This document shows positions 1-8,916 of a stretch of 33,554 nt of DNA, one piece after another (positions within the stretch are counted from its first letter, which is position 1; every line of letters begins with the position of its first letter). The stretch comes from Planctomycetota bacterium (GTDB lineage Bacteria > Planctomycetota > PUPC01 > JACPCR01), in contig JAQBXN010000099.1 in the NCBI GenBank assembly GCA_027625095.1, forward strand, positions 1 through 33,554, read 5' to 3'. The position numbers and the translations under genes are program-made. Below the pieces are notes generated by a model. The model was not told where the DNA came from, did no database searches, and was given only the letters and a program-made list of their open reading frames with translations.

Positions 1-147
1 ATCGATGATGCTGAGGCAGCGTCAAATATTTTTGTGGAGTACGGTCAGCGTGTGATGAGGATGTGTGGGGGTAATGAGTAAGTTTGGATGTAGCGCCCGT
101 CGTAGTCGTGACCTCGCGGAGGGGCGAAGATCCCGAATCCTGAATCT

Positions 148-175
148 TTGTTGCCATGGGACTCATGGCTATAAT
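148..175 (+). promoter_or_regulatory. Candidate sigma-70-type promoter for the kinase gene
   Basis: A perfect TATAAT lies at 170-175 with a weak -35 match (TTGTTG, 148-153) 16 bases upstream. Transcription would begin near 182 and give a leader of about 34 bases before the ATG at 216. That leader carries a GAGGG ribosome binding site at 206-210. The -10 match is strong and the -35 is poor, so this is a reasonable but unproven call. Just upstream (134-146) is a GAATCCT-type heptamer repeat also seen elsewhere in the window. I see no gene in bases 1-147. Confidence 0.45.
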
Positions 176-215
176 GCCTCGACCTTGCCGTTAATGTGAA
201 AGAAAGAGGGACAGG

Positions 216-3200
216 ATGGCCGGAGACGCCAAGATTCAAATCTATAACCTGGCCTGTCGTCAGGGGCTTATCACTCCTGAGCAGCATCAGGAATGCGTGG
301 TCGCGCAGCAGGCACTGGAGAAGGCTGGACGAAACTCGTCGCTGCTTTCTATTGCCGCGCACAAGGGCTATATCACCAGGGAACAGATAAAGGTCCTTCA
401 GGCCGCCACAGGTGAGTTTCCGCAACTTACCCCTTCCCAGGGAGGGCAGGCCATACCGGCACCTGAACCTGCTGCAGAGACTAAGTCTATAGATCAGCCG
501 CAGGCCATCGAGGGGTACGAGATCGCCAGCACGCTCGGCAAAGGCGGTTTCGGCGTGGTTTACCTTGCCACCCAGCTTTCTCTGAACCGTCCGGTGGCCA
601 TCAAGATACTTCCGTCCGAACTGGCGAAAAACGAGATCTTCGTCCAGCGATTTTTTCGTGAGGCTCAGACCGCCGGCAAACTCGTTCATCCAAACGTCGT
701 CCAGGTTCTCGATGTCGGGCAGTCAAATGGCTGTTACTTCATCGTGATGGAGTATGTCCCGGGTGCGACGATTGACCAGCAGATTAAACGATCCGGAGCC
801 TTACCGGAAAAGCAGGTTCTCGACATTGGCGCCAGCGTTGCCAAAGCCCTGCAGGCTGCCTCGAAATATGATCTGGTCCACCGCGATATCAAGCCAGGCA
901 ACCTCATGCGCTCGGAAAATGGAGTGGTGAAACTTGCCGACTTTGGCATCGCCAGAGAACGGGAAGATACCTCGGTCACACAGGCTGCAAGGATCATCGG
1001 CACGCCCGATTACATGTCGCCCGAACAGGCCCAGGGCAAACCGGTCGATGTCAGGAGTGACCTCTATTCGCTCGGTGCCACCCTGTATCATTGCGCAACC
1101 GGCCGAACGCCTTTCCAGGGCGCCACTGCACAGGGAGTCCTACTTCAGCAGGTGCAGGATAAACCTGTCCCGCCAAAGGAGCGCAACCCGGCCATTTCCG
1201 ACGCCCTGAATCGGCTGATAGTGCGACTTTTGGAAAAAGACCCGGCCCATCGGCTTCAGACACCCGAGAGTCTGATCGACGCCATTGGAAAGGTGCAGTC
1301 CGAGCCTGACCCGGATGCTTTATCCAATGAGAAGGACAAGGAGGATCAATACCTTACCATCGACGCGGATGCGTCCATTCCCGAGGCACTGCCGGTGGGC
1401 GAGGAAGCGTACGATGAGGAATTTGAAGAACCGAGAGGTTTCGAATCGCTGTTGAAGATCGGCGTATCCGGCCTCGTTGGTGCGGCCGTGGTTTCGCTCA
1501 TCATGGTGATACTCTCGCGGCAACCTGCCCAAACACCCCTCGAGCCCTCTCCAGTCCCGGAAGCCGCCAGCATCCCTGTCGTTCAGGTGGCAGGGCCACC
1601 TGAAGAGCCGTCCAGTTTGCAGTGGGATTGGATCGTGCAGCTTCAGGAAGAGGGGAAGCAGATCGATGCATACATGGCGGCCAATCCAAAACAGCACGAA
1701 AGCGCCATAGATCGCCTCAACGCTTTTAAAGACCTCGCTCTCGGGTCTGGGCTTGAAACAATCACCTCCTCCAAGATCGAGAGGCTTAAAGTTAGACAGG
1801 CCGAAGTGGCCAGAGAAAACTATACAGATGCAAGTCGTTCGGCCGCTCTGTTAATTGAAAAGGGAAATTTTGGTGATGCCATTTCTGAATACCAGAAGCT
1901 CCAATCCGGCACATTAACTGAAGAGCTGGTTCAGGAAATCGAGAAGCAAATCCAGAATATCCAGGGGCTGGCAGAGAAGGCGTGGGAAGCAGAAAAGGCC
2001 AAAGCCAGGGGCCTGGCCAATTCAGGCGACCCGCAGGGAGCGCTCCGAGCGCTGCAGGAACTCACGAATACGGGGGTCGCTACGATAGATCGTGACCGGC
2101 AGAATGAGCTGAAAAAACATCGTGCCGCACTGGCCTCGGCAAATGACAAGCTCTACGCGGCCGCCCGGGAAAAGCTCACAAAAGTGGAAAAGACGGCACT
2201 GCTGTATGCGCGCCAGATGAAATTCGACCAGGCCGCAAAGACCATGTCCGGTGCTTTGGAGGATGAGGAAATGAAGCTCCTTGGCGACGAGATAGAGGTC
2301 CAGGTTACCGAATTCGAGGAAATGGGAAGAGTCCTAAAGGCTTTGTTTGAGGGGGCAGAAAGCAGCAAAGGGAAACTATTCAAGGTAGGAGGGGTGAATG
2401 GCACGATTAAAGGTGTCCGTGACGGCAAAGTAGTCATTACTGCCGGTGTTGCCGAGATGGCTTTCGATGCAATCCGGTTAAGCACGTCCCAGGTAGTCGA
2501 ACTGGCCAGCCGCGCGTTGTCCGATACGGAACCGAATGACCAGATCGCCCTTGGCCTGTTCCTCATGTTAAAGCTGGATTTCTCCGGCGCCCTCACCAGA
2601 TTCAACGCCGCGGCCGAGCTTGGCGCTGATGTCTCAAAGTATCTCAAGCGAATCGAAAAAGAAGGCACGGGCATTTCCCAGCCCACATCTCAGACCCAGC
2701 CCACGAACGATCCGAAACCCAAAGATGAAAAGGAAAAGAAGATCACCATTGACGACGTTTTCGGCGGCAGAGCCATAGAAAAATCGAATGGCCTGATTCA
2801 GATCAGCTACTCATTCTCATCGGATAAACAGCTCGAGGATTTCAACAGTCCCCTGCCTCGCACGGGAAGCAAGCTGGTAGCTCAAGGCGGGTTCTCGCGT
2901 TACATGACCCACATCGCCCCGTTTGAACACACTGTTGCCATAGACCTCCGTATCTCCGATTGCGAAGGTATTTTCTTCAGAGCTGGAGCAAGCGCCGGCG
3001 GCGGCTATTCCACCAGCCGGTCGCAGTATTTCTACGCATACCAGCAGGATGGCGGCGACGCCTATGGCTATCTCTACCCCTTTGGCGGATCTCGCGATGG
3101 AGTCAGCTACCCCTTCGGCGGTACCATCAGCAACTGGTCGAACCAATCCACGAACATCCTCTATCAGCGCACCGGTAATCGGGTGTTATTCAAGGTGAAC

Positions 3201-3371
3201 GGCCGCACACTCTATGAAGGCATCGACCCCATCGGCTCGCCCCGCTTCGCGGGTCACATGTCCATCGGCAACAACGGCCGTGCAATGGAAATCGACAGCC
3301 TGGCAATCGTCGGCAAGGTCGATAAGAAATGGCTCGAAGATCGGATGAAGAAGGCGGAAGAGGAACAGTAA
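216..3371 (+). CDS. Membrane-anchored Ser/Thr protein kinase with large extracytoplasmic sensor region
   Basis: Hanks-type kinase of 1051 residues. Residues 6-65 form a small helical module. The kinase domain is about 100-360: glycine loop GKGGFG at 108-113, ATP-binding Lys130 (VAIK), catalytic HRD at 222-224, DFG at 242-244, and GTPDYMSPEQ at 262-271. An acidic linker leads to one membrane helix at about 412-434. The roughly 600 residues beyond it should lie in the periplasm: an Ala/Glu/Lys-rich helical, TPR-like region (about 480-740), a small beta-rich stretch resembling an LSm/SH3 fold (GTIKGVRDGKVVITAG), a charged Pro/Lys linker, and a C-terminal concanavalin-like jelly roll (about 865-1035). 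The start is set by GAGGG five bases upstream. The kinase assignment is firm from motifs; the ligand of the outer domain is unknown. A PknB-like sensor role is inferred from topology. The convergent ABC ATPase gene ends 62 bases downstream. Confidence 0.93.
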   Translation: MAGDAKIQIYNLACRQGLITPEQHQECVVAQQALEKAGRNSSLLSIAAHKGYITREQIKVLQAATGEFPQLTPSQGGQAIPAPEPAAETKSIDQPQAIEGYEIASTLGKGGFGVVYLATQLSLNRPVAIKILPSELAKNEIFVQRFFREAQTAGKLVHPNVVQVLDVGQSNGCYFIVMEYVPGATIDQQIKRSGALPEKQVLDIGASVAKALQAASKYDLVHRDIKPGNLMRSENGVVKLADFGIAREREDTSVTQAARIIGTPDYMSPEQAQGKPVDVRSDLYSLGATLYHCATGRTPFQGATAQGVLLQQVQDKPVPPKERNPAISDALNRLIVRLLEKDPAHRLQTPESLIDAIGKVQSEPDPDALSNEKDKEDQYLTIDADASIPEALPVGEEAYDEEFEEPRGFESLLKIGVSGLVGAAVVSLIMVILSRQPAQTPLEPSPVPEAASIPVVQVAGPPEEPSSLQWDWIVQLQEEGKQIDAYMAANPKQHESAIDRLNAFKDLALGSGLETITSSKIERLKVRQAEVARENYTDASRSAALLIEKGNFGDAISEYQKLQSGTLTEELVQEIEKQIQNIQGLAEKAWEAEKAKARGLANSGDPQGALRALQELTNTGVATIDRDRQNELKKHRAALASANDKLYAAAREKLTKVEKTALLYARQMKFDQAAKTMSGALEDEEMKLLGDEIEVQVTEFEEMGRVLKALFEGAESSKGKLFKVGGVNGTIKGVRDGKVVITAGVAEMAFDAIRLSTSQVVELASRALSDTEPNDQIALGLFLMLKLDFSGALTRFNAAAELGADVSKYLKRIEKEGTGISQPTSQTQPTNDPKPKDEKEKKITIDDVFGGRAIEKSNGLIQISYSFSSDKQLEDFNSPLPRTGSKLVAQGGFSRYMTHIAPFEHTVAIDLRISDCEGIFFRAGASAGGGYSTSRSQYFYAYQQDGGDAYGYLYPFGGSRDGVSYPFGGTISNWSNQSTNILYQRTGNRVLFKVNGRTLYEGIDPIGSPRFAGHMSIGNNGRAMEIDSLAIVGKVDKKWLEDRMKKAEEEQ

Positions 3372-3433
3372 ATAACCGGCCCCTCAGACAGCGGTGAGTT
3401 CCAACAATTTGGCGCAGGCGCATGGTAAGAGCG

Positions 3434-4387
3434 TCATTCAGAGCCCTTCGTCTCTCCCACTTCATCCAATAACCGCATATACGCATCCTCGAGATTTGGT
3501 TCTTCCGGCTGATAGAGGGTGATGTGCATTCCTGCACGCTGCAAAATCGCGCTGATATAGCCTTCCCCGGGGAAAGGATCTTTGAGTCGTACACTAAGGT
3601 TGCCGTTTTCCGGTTCCACCGACGCGACATGCTCCGACTGTTTAAGATGGCTGGCGGCCTTCTCCATATCTTTGGCCACTCGGATGCGATAGGAACGCCC
3701 GGCATCGACGCGATCACGAAGTGCCGCGGGCGAACCGTTGAAGACCAGCTTGCCGGACTGAATGATAATCAGGTCATCGCACATGGTGGCCAGCTCAGTA
3801 AGGATGTGAGATGAAATCAGAATAGTCTTCCCCATGGCCTGCAATTCCATGAGGAGTTCGCGCAGCTCGATTCGTGCCTGCGGGTCGAGTCCCGACGCCG
3901 GCTCGTCCAGCAACAGGATCTTTGGGTTGTGCATCAGCACCCTGGCAATGGCCAGCCGCTGCTGCTGACCGCGTGAAAGCGAGAGCACAAACTGGTCACC
4001 AAGGTCATACAGATCGGTGAGCTCGAGGATGCTTTCGGTCGTCTGCTTCCGTTCCTCATTCGGGATGTTGTAGGCGAGCCCGAAGAACTCCAGATATTCC
4101 CAGACTCGCATATTTTCGTAAACGCCGAACTGATCCGGCACGTATCCAAGCATCCTGGCCACCAGACTTCGCTTCCCCGATGGCCACAGCAGATGCCCGC
4201 CAATGTGAACGGAACCGATCGTCGGTGGGATAAGCGTTGCAAGCATCTTTATCGTGGTCGTCTTTCCCGCGCCGTTCGGCCCGATGAATCCACAGAGCCT
4301 GCCCTGCTCGATAGTGACCTTCAATCCATCCACCGCTTTATGGTCACCGTAGACCTTAGTCAGATTGTGCGTCTCGATGATCGGCAT
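3434..4387 (-). CDS. ABC-2 type transporter ATP-binding protein
   Basis: Nucleotide-binding subunit of an ABC exporter, 317 residues. Walker A is GPNGAGKT at residues 36-43, the signature LSRGQ is at 137-141, Walker B LLLDEP ends in Asp161-Glu162, and the switch His is 194. A C-terminal extension of about 90 residues is typical of CcmA/YhaQ-like exporters. The frame is open upstream to 4513, but those 42 extra residues (rich in Pro, Ser, His, Leu) are translated from a simple repeat tract; the family N-terminus begins at MPIIETHNLTKVYG, so 4387 is chosen. No Shine-Dalgarno sequence precedes it: the mRNA upstream is T7 and CTTC repeats. Its partner permease is upstream on the same strand (4559-6322), with 171 bases between them. 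The substrate cannot be read from sequence. Confidence 0.93.
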   Translation of the reverse strand: MPIIETHNLTKVYGDHKAVDGLKVTIEQGRLCGFIGPNGAGKTTTIKMLATLIPPTIGSVHIGGHLLWPSGKRSLVARMLGYVPDQFGVYENMRVWEYLEFFGLAYNIPNEERKQTTESILELTDLYDLGDQFVLSLSRGQQQRLAIARVLMHNPKILLLDEPASGLDPQARIELRELLMELQAMGKTILISSHILTELATMCDDLIIIQSGKLVFNGSPAALRDRVDAGRSYRIRVAKDMEKAASHLKQSEHVASVEPENGNLSVRLKDPFPGEGYISAILQRAGMHITLYQPEEPNLEDAYMRLLDEVGETKGSE

Positions 4388-4474
4388 AAAAAAAGGAAGG
4401 AGGAAGGAAGGAAGGAAGGAAGGAAGGAAGAGTGGAGAGATGGAGTGGTGGAGAGATGGAGTGGTGGAGTGGTG
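4388..4474. repeat. Homopurine microsatellite: A7, (GGAA)7 and two 16-base repeats
   Basis: On the plus strand, A7 (4388-4394) is followed by GGAAGGA, then seven GGAA units (4402-4429), two exact 16-base copies of GTGGAGAGATGGAGTG (4432-4447 and 4448-4463) and a partial third copy (4464-4474). Bases 4388-4430 hold no pyrimidine. The array abuts the ATG of the minus-strand ATPase gene, so in mRNA it is a pyrimidine-rich leader. Slipped-strand length change is expected for such arrays, and the mirror symmetry could permit triplex DNA. Confidence 0.9.
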
Positions 4475-4496
4475 CGACTCGAATACTAAATACATT

Positions 4497-4521
4497 GGCC
4501 CAAAAAAAATCAAAATGGGCC
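4497..4521 (-). other. Hairpin between permease and ATPase genes
   Basis: GGCCCA (4497-4502) and TGGGCC (4516-4521) form a 6-bp stem around an A-rich loop, which is U-rich in the mRNA. It sits in the 171-base spacer of the exporter operon. It could modulate the permease:ATPase ratio, but it lacks the trailing U-run of a standard terminator. Confidence 0.4.
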
Positions 4522-4558
4522 TGCAGACGTTAAGTAGTGTTTTTGAATGCCCACCGCA

Positions 4559-6322
4559 TCATTCTTCCATCACTCCATTCTTCCATCCTCCATTCCTGCT
4601 GTGTTTCGCCTTTATCCATTTCATCAGCCACATCAGACCGGCGAAGCCGGCGATGCCGGCTCCCGTTCCCAGGATGAAGAGGAAAAACACTCCAATCAAT
4701 CTGCCAGATGTCAGCGTCACAAAAACAGCTACTACACCCCAGGTGACCGTAGCCAGAGCGATTTGAATCCGATCGACCTTCCATTCCTCTACGTGCCACA
4801 CCAGGTCTGTTCCACCTTTAGTGATCTGTAAACTCAGGTGATCGTCAACGACCGGCCCAAGCATGTAGTCATTCGCATATCTGAAGAGCAGGAAAACGAT
4901 CACCAGGGCGGGAAAAAGGAGCAGAGGCATAACGAAAATAGACAGACCGGGGAGAAGAATAAAGGCAATGAATTTCGCCGAAACGACCAGCATCAGCAGA
5001 GTGCATTTCTTCAGCACAAAACCGAAAGCAGTCTGGAGATCTTTGGAACGCAATCCTGCCTCGATTCCCGCCAGCAGGGCTGGCGGCAGCATCGCATACA
5101 GGATCAGAGCTGAAATGGTAAGCGCCAGAAGGTCGAGCCGGAGCAGCCCCTGCAAGACAGGCAACGCCATTACGGGGAGGAGGGTCAACAGCAGACCTCT
5201 GAATTTTCCCCGGATAATTTGACCACCGTCAATCTCGGACATCACGAGAAGGTCCAGGTCACCGTTACGGCGTTCGTTGACCATCGAAACCGTGCTCATG
5301 AATAAAGCCAACGCAACGGTGGTTACGCTCAGGGCTACCGAAGCGGCCAGGTTCATCTGCGTCGCCATTAATTGTTGATTCAGGATCAGATTCATGATGA
5401 AGACCGAGGCGTAAAGCACCAGCGTCAGCAACATCGGCATTCGTGTCATGCTCGGCAGCTTGCCGTGAATCTCCCGCCAAACGATGAGTTTGCTCGGCGG
5501 TGTCTTCAATTGTCTCCACATATTCAACGGCGCCACCCTTGAATTCTGCCGCTTGCGAACAGCGGCGCCCTTCGGGCCCCTTATGAGGATCGACGCTGCC
5601 CCACGAATCAGGAACGCTGTCAACAAACTCCAGCACCCCACGCTCACCAGCGGGCCGATAGACCTGATTGAAAAAGACGCCGTCGCGCCCAGAAGCGAGT
5701 GCACCATGCCGAAGGGGCTACCCATCAGCCAGGCCGAAGGAAACCAGGAGCTCAACCCCAGCGGTATCAGCCCGACCACCAGCCCGAGGATTACGTACCC
5801 ACCCAGCATCGCGATCAGCGTCGAATGAAACAGCGCGCCACTCAGGGCACCCGCGGCACAGCCCAGCGCTGCCAGCCCCATCAGCACAACGAGGCAACCG
5901 GCCAACTGGTCAAGGGAAAGTCCGCCCAGAGAAAGGCCAAGCAGGAAAATCGGCAGTCCCCCCAGCACGATCAGCGACAGATTGAAAAAGACCACCAGAC
6001 ACTTGGTAGAGACAATCGAGGTCGCGCTTATTGGTGAAAGTAGCAGCAGTTCCAGGCTTTTCTGCTCTCGTTCTATCGTGATCGAGGCCGCCACCATCGG
6101 CGGAGCCATCAGGGTCAGCACACCGGCCTGAATCCAGAGCATCCAGGTGATGAATGCGGTCGAACTGCTCTCCAGAAATGTCGCGGTCACCTCTCCGCCC
6201 TTTGGCCAAATCATGGCGAAAATCAGGCTCAGCAGCATGGCATATCCGAACTGATACACCCAAAGCCGTTCTCGCTTTTCCGGGATCAGGATTTCGCGCC
6301 AGATGATTGGATAGGCGAACAT
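4559..6322 (-). CDS. ABC-2 type transporter permease, fused double-length form
   Basis: Integral membrane protein of 587 residues made of two related halves. Each half opens with an amphipathic WRE motif (PIIWREIL near residue 5; LIVWREIHG near 285), then a hydrophobic hairpin and a charged ABC-2 coupling segment (IEREQKSLELLLLSP in the first half, NERRNGDLDLLVMSE in the second), followed by four or so further membrane helices. About twelve helices are visible in total. Most ABC-2 permeases are half this length and dimerise, so this looks like an internal fusion of two subunits that would need one polypeptide per exporter. The last residues (NGGWKNGVMEE) come from a degenerate purine-rich repeat, so the C-terminus may vary between strains. 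First gene of the operon with the ATPase. Confidence 0.9.
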   Translation of the reverse strand: MFAYPIIWREILIPEKRERLWVYQFGYAMLLSLIFAMIWPKGGEVTATFLESSSTAFITWMLWIQAGVLTLMAPPMVAASITIEREQKSLELLLLSPISATSIVSTKCLVVFFNLSLIVLGGLPIFLLGLSLGGLSLDQLAGCLVVLMGLAALGCAAGALSGALFHSTLIAMLGGYVILGLVVGLIPLGLSSWFPSAWLMGSPFGMVHSLLGATASFSIRSIGPLVSVGCWSLLTAFLIRGAASILIRGPKGAAVRKRQNSRVAPLNMWRQLKTPPSKLIVWREIHGKLPSMTRMPMLLTLVLYASVFIMNLILNQQLMATQMNLAASVALSVTTVALALFMSTVSMVNERRNGDLDLLVMSEIDGGQIIRGKFRGLLLTLLPVMALPVLQGLLRLDLLALTISALILYAMLPPALLAGIEAGLRSKDLQTAFGFVLKKCTLLMLVVSAKFIAFILLPGLSIFVMPLLLFPALVIVFLLFRYANDYMLGPVVDDHLSLQITKGGTDLVWHVEEWKVDRIQIALATVTWGVVAVFVTLTSGRLIGVFFLFILGTGAGIAGFAGLMWLMKWIKAKHSRNGGWKNGVMEE

Positions 6323-6486
6323 GCTGTCAGGATGCTGAAATGTTCAGGATGGTTGCAAAGGTGATGTCGCAGTTTAATACGAACATTACAGAATCGGAAC
6401 CGCCGTCACTTCATCATTCCACCGCGCCATTCCTCAACCACTTCATGTTCTTATTATTCTGCACTCTCCACACTCTCCAACTTCCC

Positions 6487-7488
6487 ATGTCCAACGCCAA
6501 CACCATCACCACCATTGCCGGCAATGGCGATCCATCAGTCATCGGCCAACCGTTCGGAGTCGAAATCGGCCCCGACGGCGCCCTCTATGTCTGCGAAGTT
6601 GAAAATCATCGAATCACTCGCGTGGACCTCGCAACCGGCAAGGTAAAGGTGGTCGTCGGCACGGGCAGACAAGGCTATTCCGGTGACGGCGGCCCCGCTC
6701 TTGAGGCGGAACTGAACGAGCCTTACGAGATTCGGTTCGATAGCGCGGGCAACATGTTTTTTGTGGAAATGAAGAACCACATCGTCAGAAAGGTCGACAC
6801 TAAGAGCGGCATTATCAGCACCGTCGCGGGTAACGGTAAGCCCGGCTACAGCGGTGACGGAGGCCAGGCAACGAAGGTATCCTTTAGAAACCCTCACAGC
6901 ATCGTGCTCGATGATTGCGAGCGGATCCTCATCGCTGACATCGGCAACCACCGCATCCGCGCCGTCGATCTTAAGACCGGCATCGTCACCACGATCGCAG
7001 GTACCGCTGAGGCCAAACTCCCGTCCGACGGCCAGAAGGCTCTTGGCAATCCCATCCTCGGCCCGCGTGCGCTCTTTCTTGCCGGCACTACTCTCTGGAT
7101 CGCCCTCCGCGAGGGACATAGTGTCTGGCGTATGGATCTCAAGGACGGCATCCTCCATCACGTTGCCGGCACCGGCAAGAGCGGCTTTACGGGCGACGGC
7201 GGCCCGGCAAGAAACGGTACATTCAACGGCCCCAAAGGAATCGCCGTCGGCCCCGGAGGCAAGGTTTACGTCGTCGATACGGAAAACCAGGCCATTCGAG
7301 TTATCGACCCCGCGAAGGGCACTCTCGATACCCTGGCCGGGTATGGCCCCAGCGGCCGCGGCTACGGCGGCGATAACGGCCCGGCAGCAAAAGCAAAAAT
7401 GGATCGCCCCCACGGCATCTGCTTCGGCCCGGACGGCACCGTCTACATCGGCGATACCAATACCCACAGGGTCAGAGCGGTGAAGTAA
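6487..7488 (+). CDS. NHL-repeat six-bladed beta-propeller protein
   Basis: Protein of 333 residues built from six NHL units, each with the pattern P-hGI-hhh-DGphYhhD-NHRIRhhD. Examples are PFGVEIGPDGALYVCEVENH, PYEIRFDSAGNMFFVEMKNH and PHGICFGPDGTVYIGDTNTH. The linkers repeat the signature TVAGNGKPGYSGDGG. This predicts a closed propeller, usually a protein- or ligand-binding scaffold and sometimes a lactonase-like enzyme; no catalytic residues can be assigned. The frame is open back to 6307, but the upstream part overlaps the divergent permease gene and a CT-rich repeat. ATG 6487 is preferred; ATG 6445 would add 14 hydrophobic residues and cannot be excluded. No Shine-Dalgarno sequence is seen at either. 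Its stop codon directly abuts that of the convergent Memo-family gene. Confidence 0.88.
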   Translation: MSNANTITTIAGNGDPSVIGQPFGVEIGPDGALYVCEVENHRITRVDLATGKVKVVVGTGRQGYSGDGGPALEAELNEPYEIRFDSAGNMFFVEMKNHIVRKVDTKSGIISTVAGNGKPGYSGDGGQATKVSFRNPHSIVLDDCERILIADIGNHRIRAVDLKTGIVTTIAGTAEAKLPSDGQKALGNPILGPRALFLAGTTLWIALREGHSVWRMDLKDGILHHVAGTGKSGFTGDGGPARNGTFNGPKGIAVGPGGKVYVVDTENQAIRVIDPAKGTLDTLAGYGPSGRGYGGDNGPAAKAKMDRPHGICFGPDGTVYIGDTNTHRVRAVK

Positions 7489-8916
7489 TCACCTGGAGTC
7501 CTGCCCCCCGCCATAAAACGCCACCCCCGGGATGCTCACCGAATTGGTTGCCTCTCTGTTCGTGCATTGCTCGTAGTGGATGAACTTGCCCGTCCGCGGC
7601 CCGGCAACATGCAACAGTGTATATATGGGCGCCGCGCCGCAGACACGACGCGCATTTTTGTCTGCGTAAAGTTGGTTCAGAAATTTTTTCGGATCGCCGG
7701 TCAGCATAGTGTCTATCAGAGCACGATCCTTCTTGGCGGCCTCGGCAAGGGTTGCTTCTTCCAGGAGACCCTTGTCACCGAATTCGGCCCCGAGGTGTGC
7801 GAGGTCAGAGCCGGCGATAACAAAAGTCTTGCCCAACGATTTGTCGATGGTTTCCCTGAGGGCCTTCATAAAATCACGCACCTCGGGATCCTCCATTGGG
7901 TCGGTGCCGAGCAACATGTGCGAATCCAGCGGCCCGCAGAGAATCGGCACAATCTTGATGTGACTGCCGAAGAAATGTTGAAGGAAAGGGAGCTGCAGTT
8001 CGACTGAATGTTCAGATCTGTGCAGGAATTCGTCTTCAAACAGCGGATGTGCGTATTTCTTTGCGAGCTTTCCGATAAAGCTGCGGTCCGTTTCAACGAT
8101 CCCGAGTGAGGTGCGGAAGTCTTTTTTTGTTGCGGCAAATTTCCGAGCCATAGAGGTGTGCGAAGTACCCAAAATAACGAATCTCTTACATCGCTTGAGT
8201 CCACGAATCTGCTCGTAGATGGCGATGTATCCCTGTCTGCCGCGATTGTAGTCAATGTGGGGAGAAACAATGGCAGACGGAGGCTCTGGATACGCATCTC
8301 GATTAGGAAACCACTCATTGAATAGAGCCCTGGTTTCCTCCTCCCACATGGGGTAGCTGTCTCCTCTGGTTACGGGCTCACGGATTTCCTGTTTCAAGAA
8401 CCCCTTTACAAGAGACAGGTAATGTGTGCGGTAACGGAGGTTGTTCAGGAAAAGCCCACCATCGAGCTTTCGTCCGGCTTCATTTACAAAGGCCAGGGCA
8501 TGCTGCTGAGGAACTTTTTTAGAGAGTTCGGCAAATATCTCATCGAAGGAGCGCTTGCCGTTCATCATCTGTGCCGCTGCAAGCTCTCCGCCGGCCAGAA
8601 TCAAAGGGCGACTGATACGACTGGGATCCTCAATTACGGCACCGTTTACCCCGCGCGCTGAGTATGGCTTTGATTCCACACGCCGGATGGAAGGAGGCTC
8701 GCGCCTGCCCTTCCAATAAACGTTCATTGCCTCGTAATACTTGAGCATCTCGGGGTGATACTCAGGCAGCGCTCCCTCGGGTGGAGAGGGGGGCCCTTCT
8801 GCGGTAAGGGTGGATGTGCCGAGGCTGACCGCAAGAAATAAGCATACGGCGTGAAATCCGCCGCGAGCCCCCCACCTGGCACAAACCCGGGTTGGGATAT
8901 CTGTCCTCTTTCTCAC
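7489..8916 (-). CDS. Memo family protein (AmmeMemoRadiSam system protein B-like) with N-terminal PqqD-like domain
   Basis: A 475-residue protein beginning with an Arg-rich N-terminus and a hydrophobic stretch (about 22-39) that looks like a signal peptide or anchor. Residues 92-160 match the pattern of PqqD-like winged-helix domains (MMNGKRSFDEIFAEL, then KLDGGLFLNN). The Memo domain is about 213-472: SPHIDYNRG (His220), ILGTSHTSM (His253), SEHSVELQLPF (302-311), IAGSDLAHLG (Asp371, His374) and CGAAPI (Cys426). These line up with the metal-site residues I recall for human MEMO1 (H49, H81, D189, H192, C244). Start is GTG at 8916; its GTGA overlaps the stop of the upstream SGNH hydrolase gene by four bases, so the two are translationally coupled. 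The usual AmmeMemoRadiSam A protein and radical SAM partners are not next to it. Biochemical role unknown. Confidence 0.85.
   Translation of the reverse strand: MRKRTDIPTRVCARWGARGGFHAVCLFLAVSLGTSTLTAEGPPSPPEGALPEYHPEMLKYYEAMNVYWKGRREPPSIRRVESKPYSARGVNGAVIEDPSRISRPLILAGGELAAAQMMNGKRSFDEIFAELSKKVPQQHALAFVNEAGRKLDGGLFLNNLRYRTHYLSLVKGFLKQEIREPVTRGDSYPMWEEETRALFNEWFPNRDAYPEPPSAIVSPHIDYNRGRQGYIAIYEQIRGLKRCKRFVILGTSHTSMARKFAATKKDFRTSLGIVETDRSFIGKLAKKYAHPLFEDEFLHRSEHSVELQLPFLQHFFGSHIKIVPILCGPLDSHMLLGTDPMEDPEVRDFMKALRETIDKSLGKTFVIAGSDLAHLGAEFGDKGLLEEATLAEAAKKDRALIDTMLTGDPKKFLNQLYADKNARRVCGAAPIYTLLHVAGPRTGKFIHYEQCTNREATNSVSIPGVAFYGGGQDSR

Noticed and set aside
45..689. Minus-strand frame of 214 codons at the left end
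   Set aside because: It overlaps the N-terminal half of a clear kinase on the other strand, has no family features, and its composition is that of an antisense shadow.
4388..4513. N-terminal extension of the ABC ATPase by 42 residues
   Set aside because: The extension is a translated microsatellite rich in Pro, Ser, His and Leu and has no counterpart in the family.
6535..7467. Minus-strand frame of 310 codons opposite the NHL gene
   Set aside because: The plus-strand frame has six recognisable NHL repeats. The antisense frame is repetitive only because the repeats are mirrored in it.
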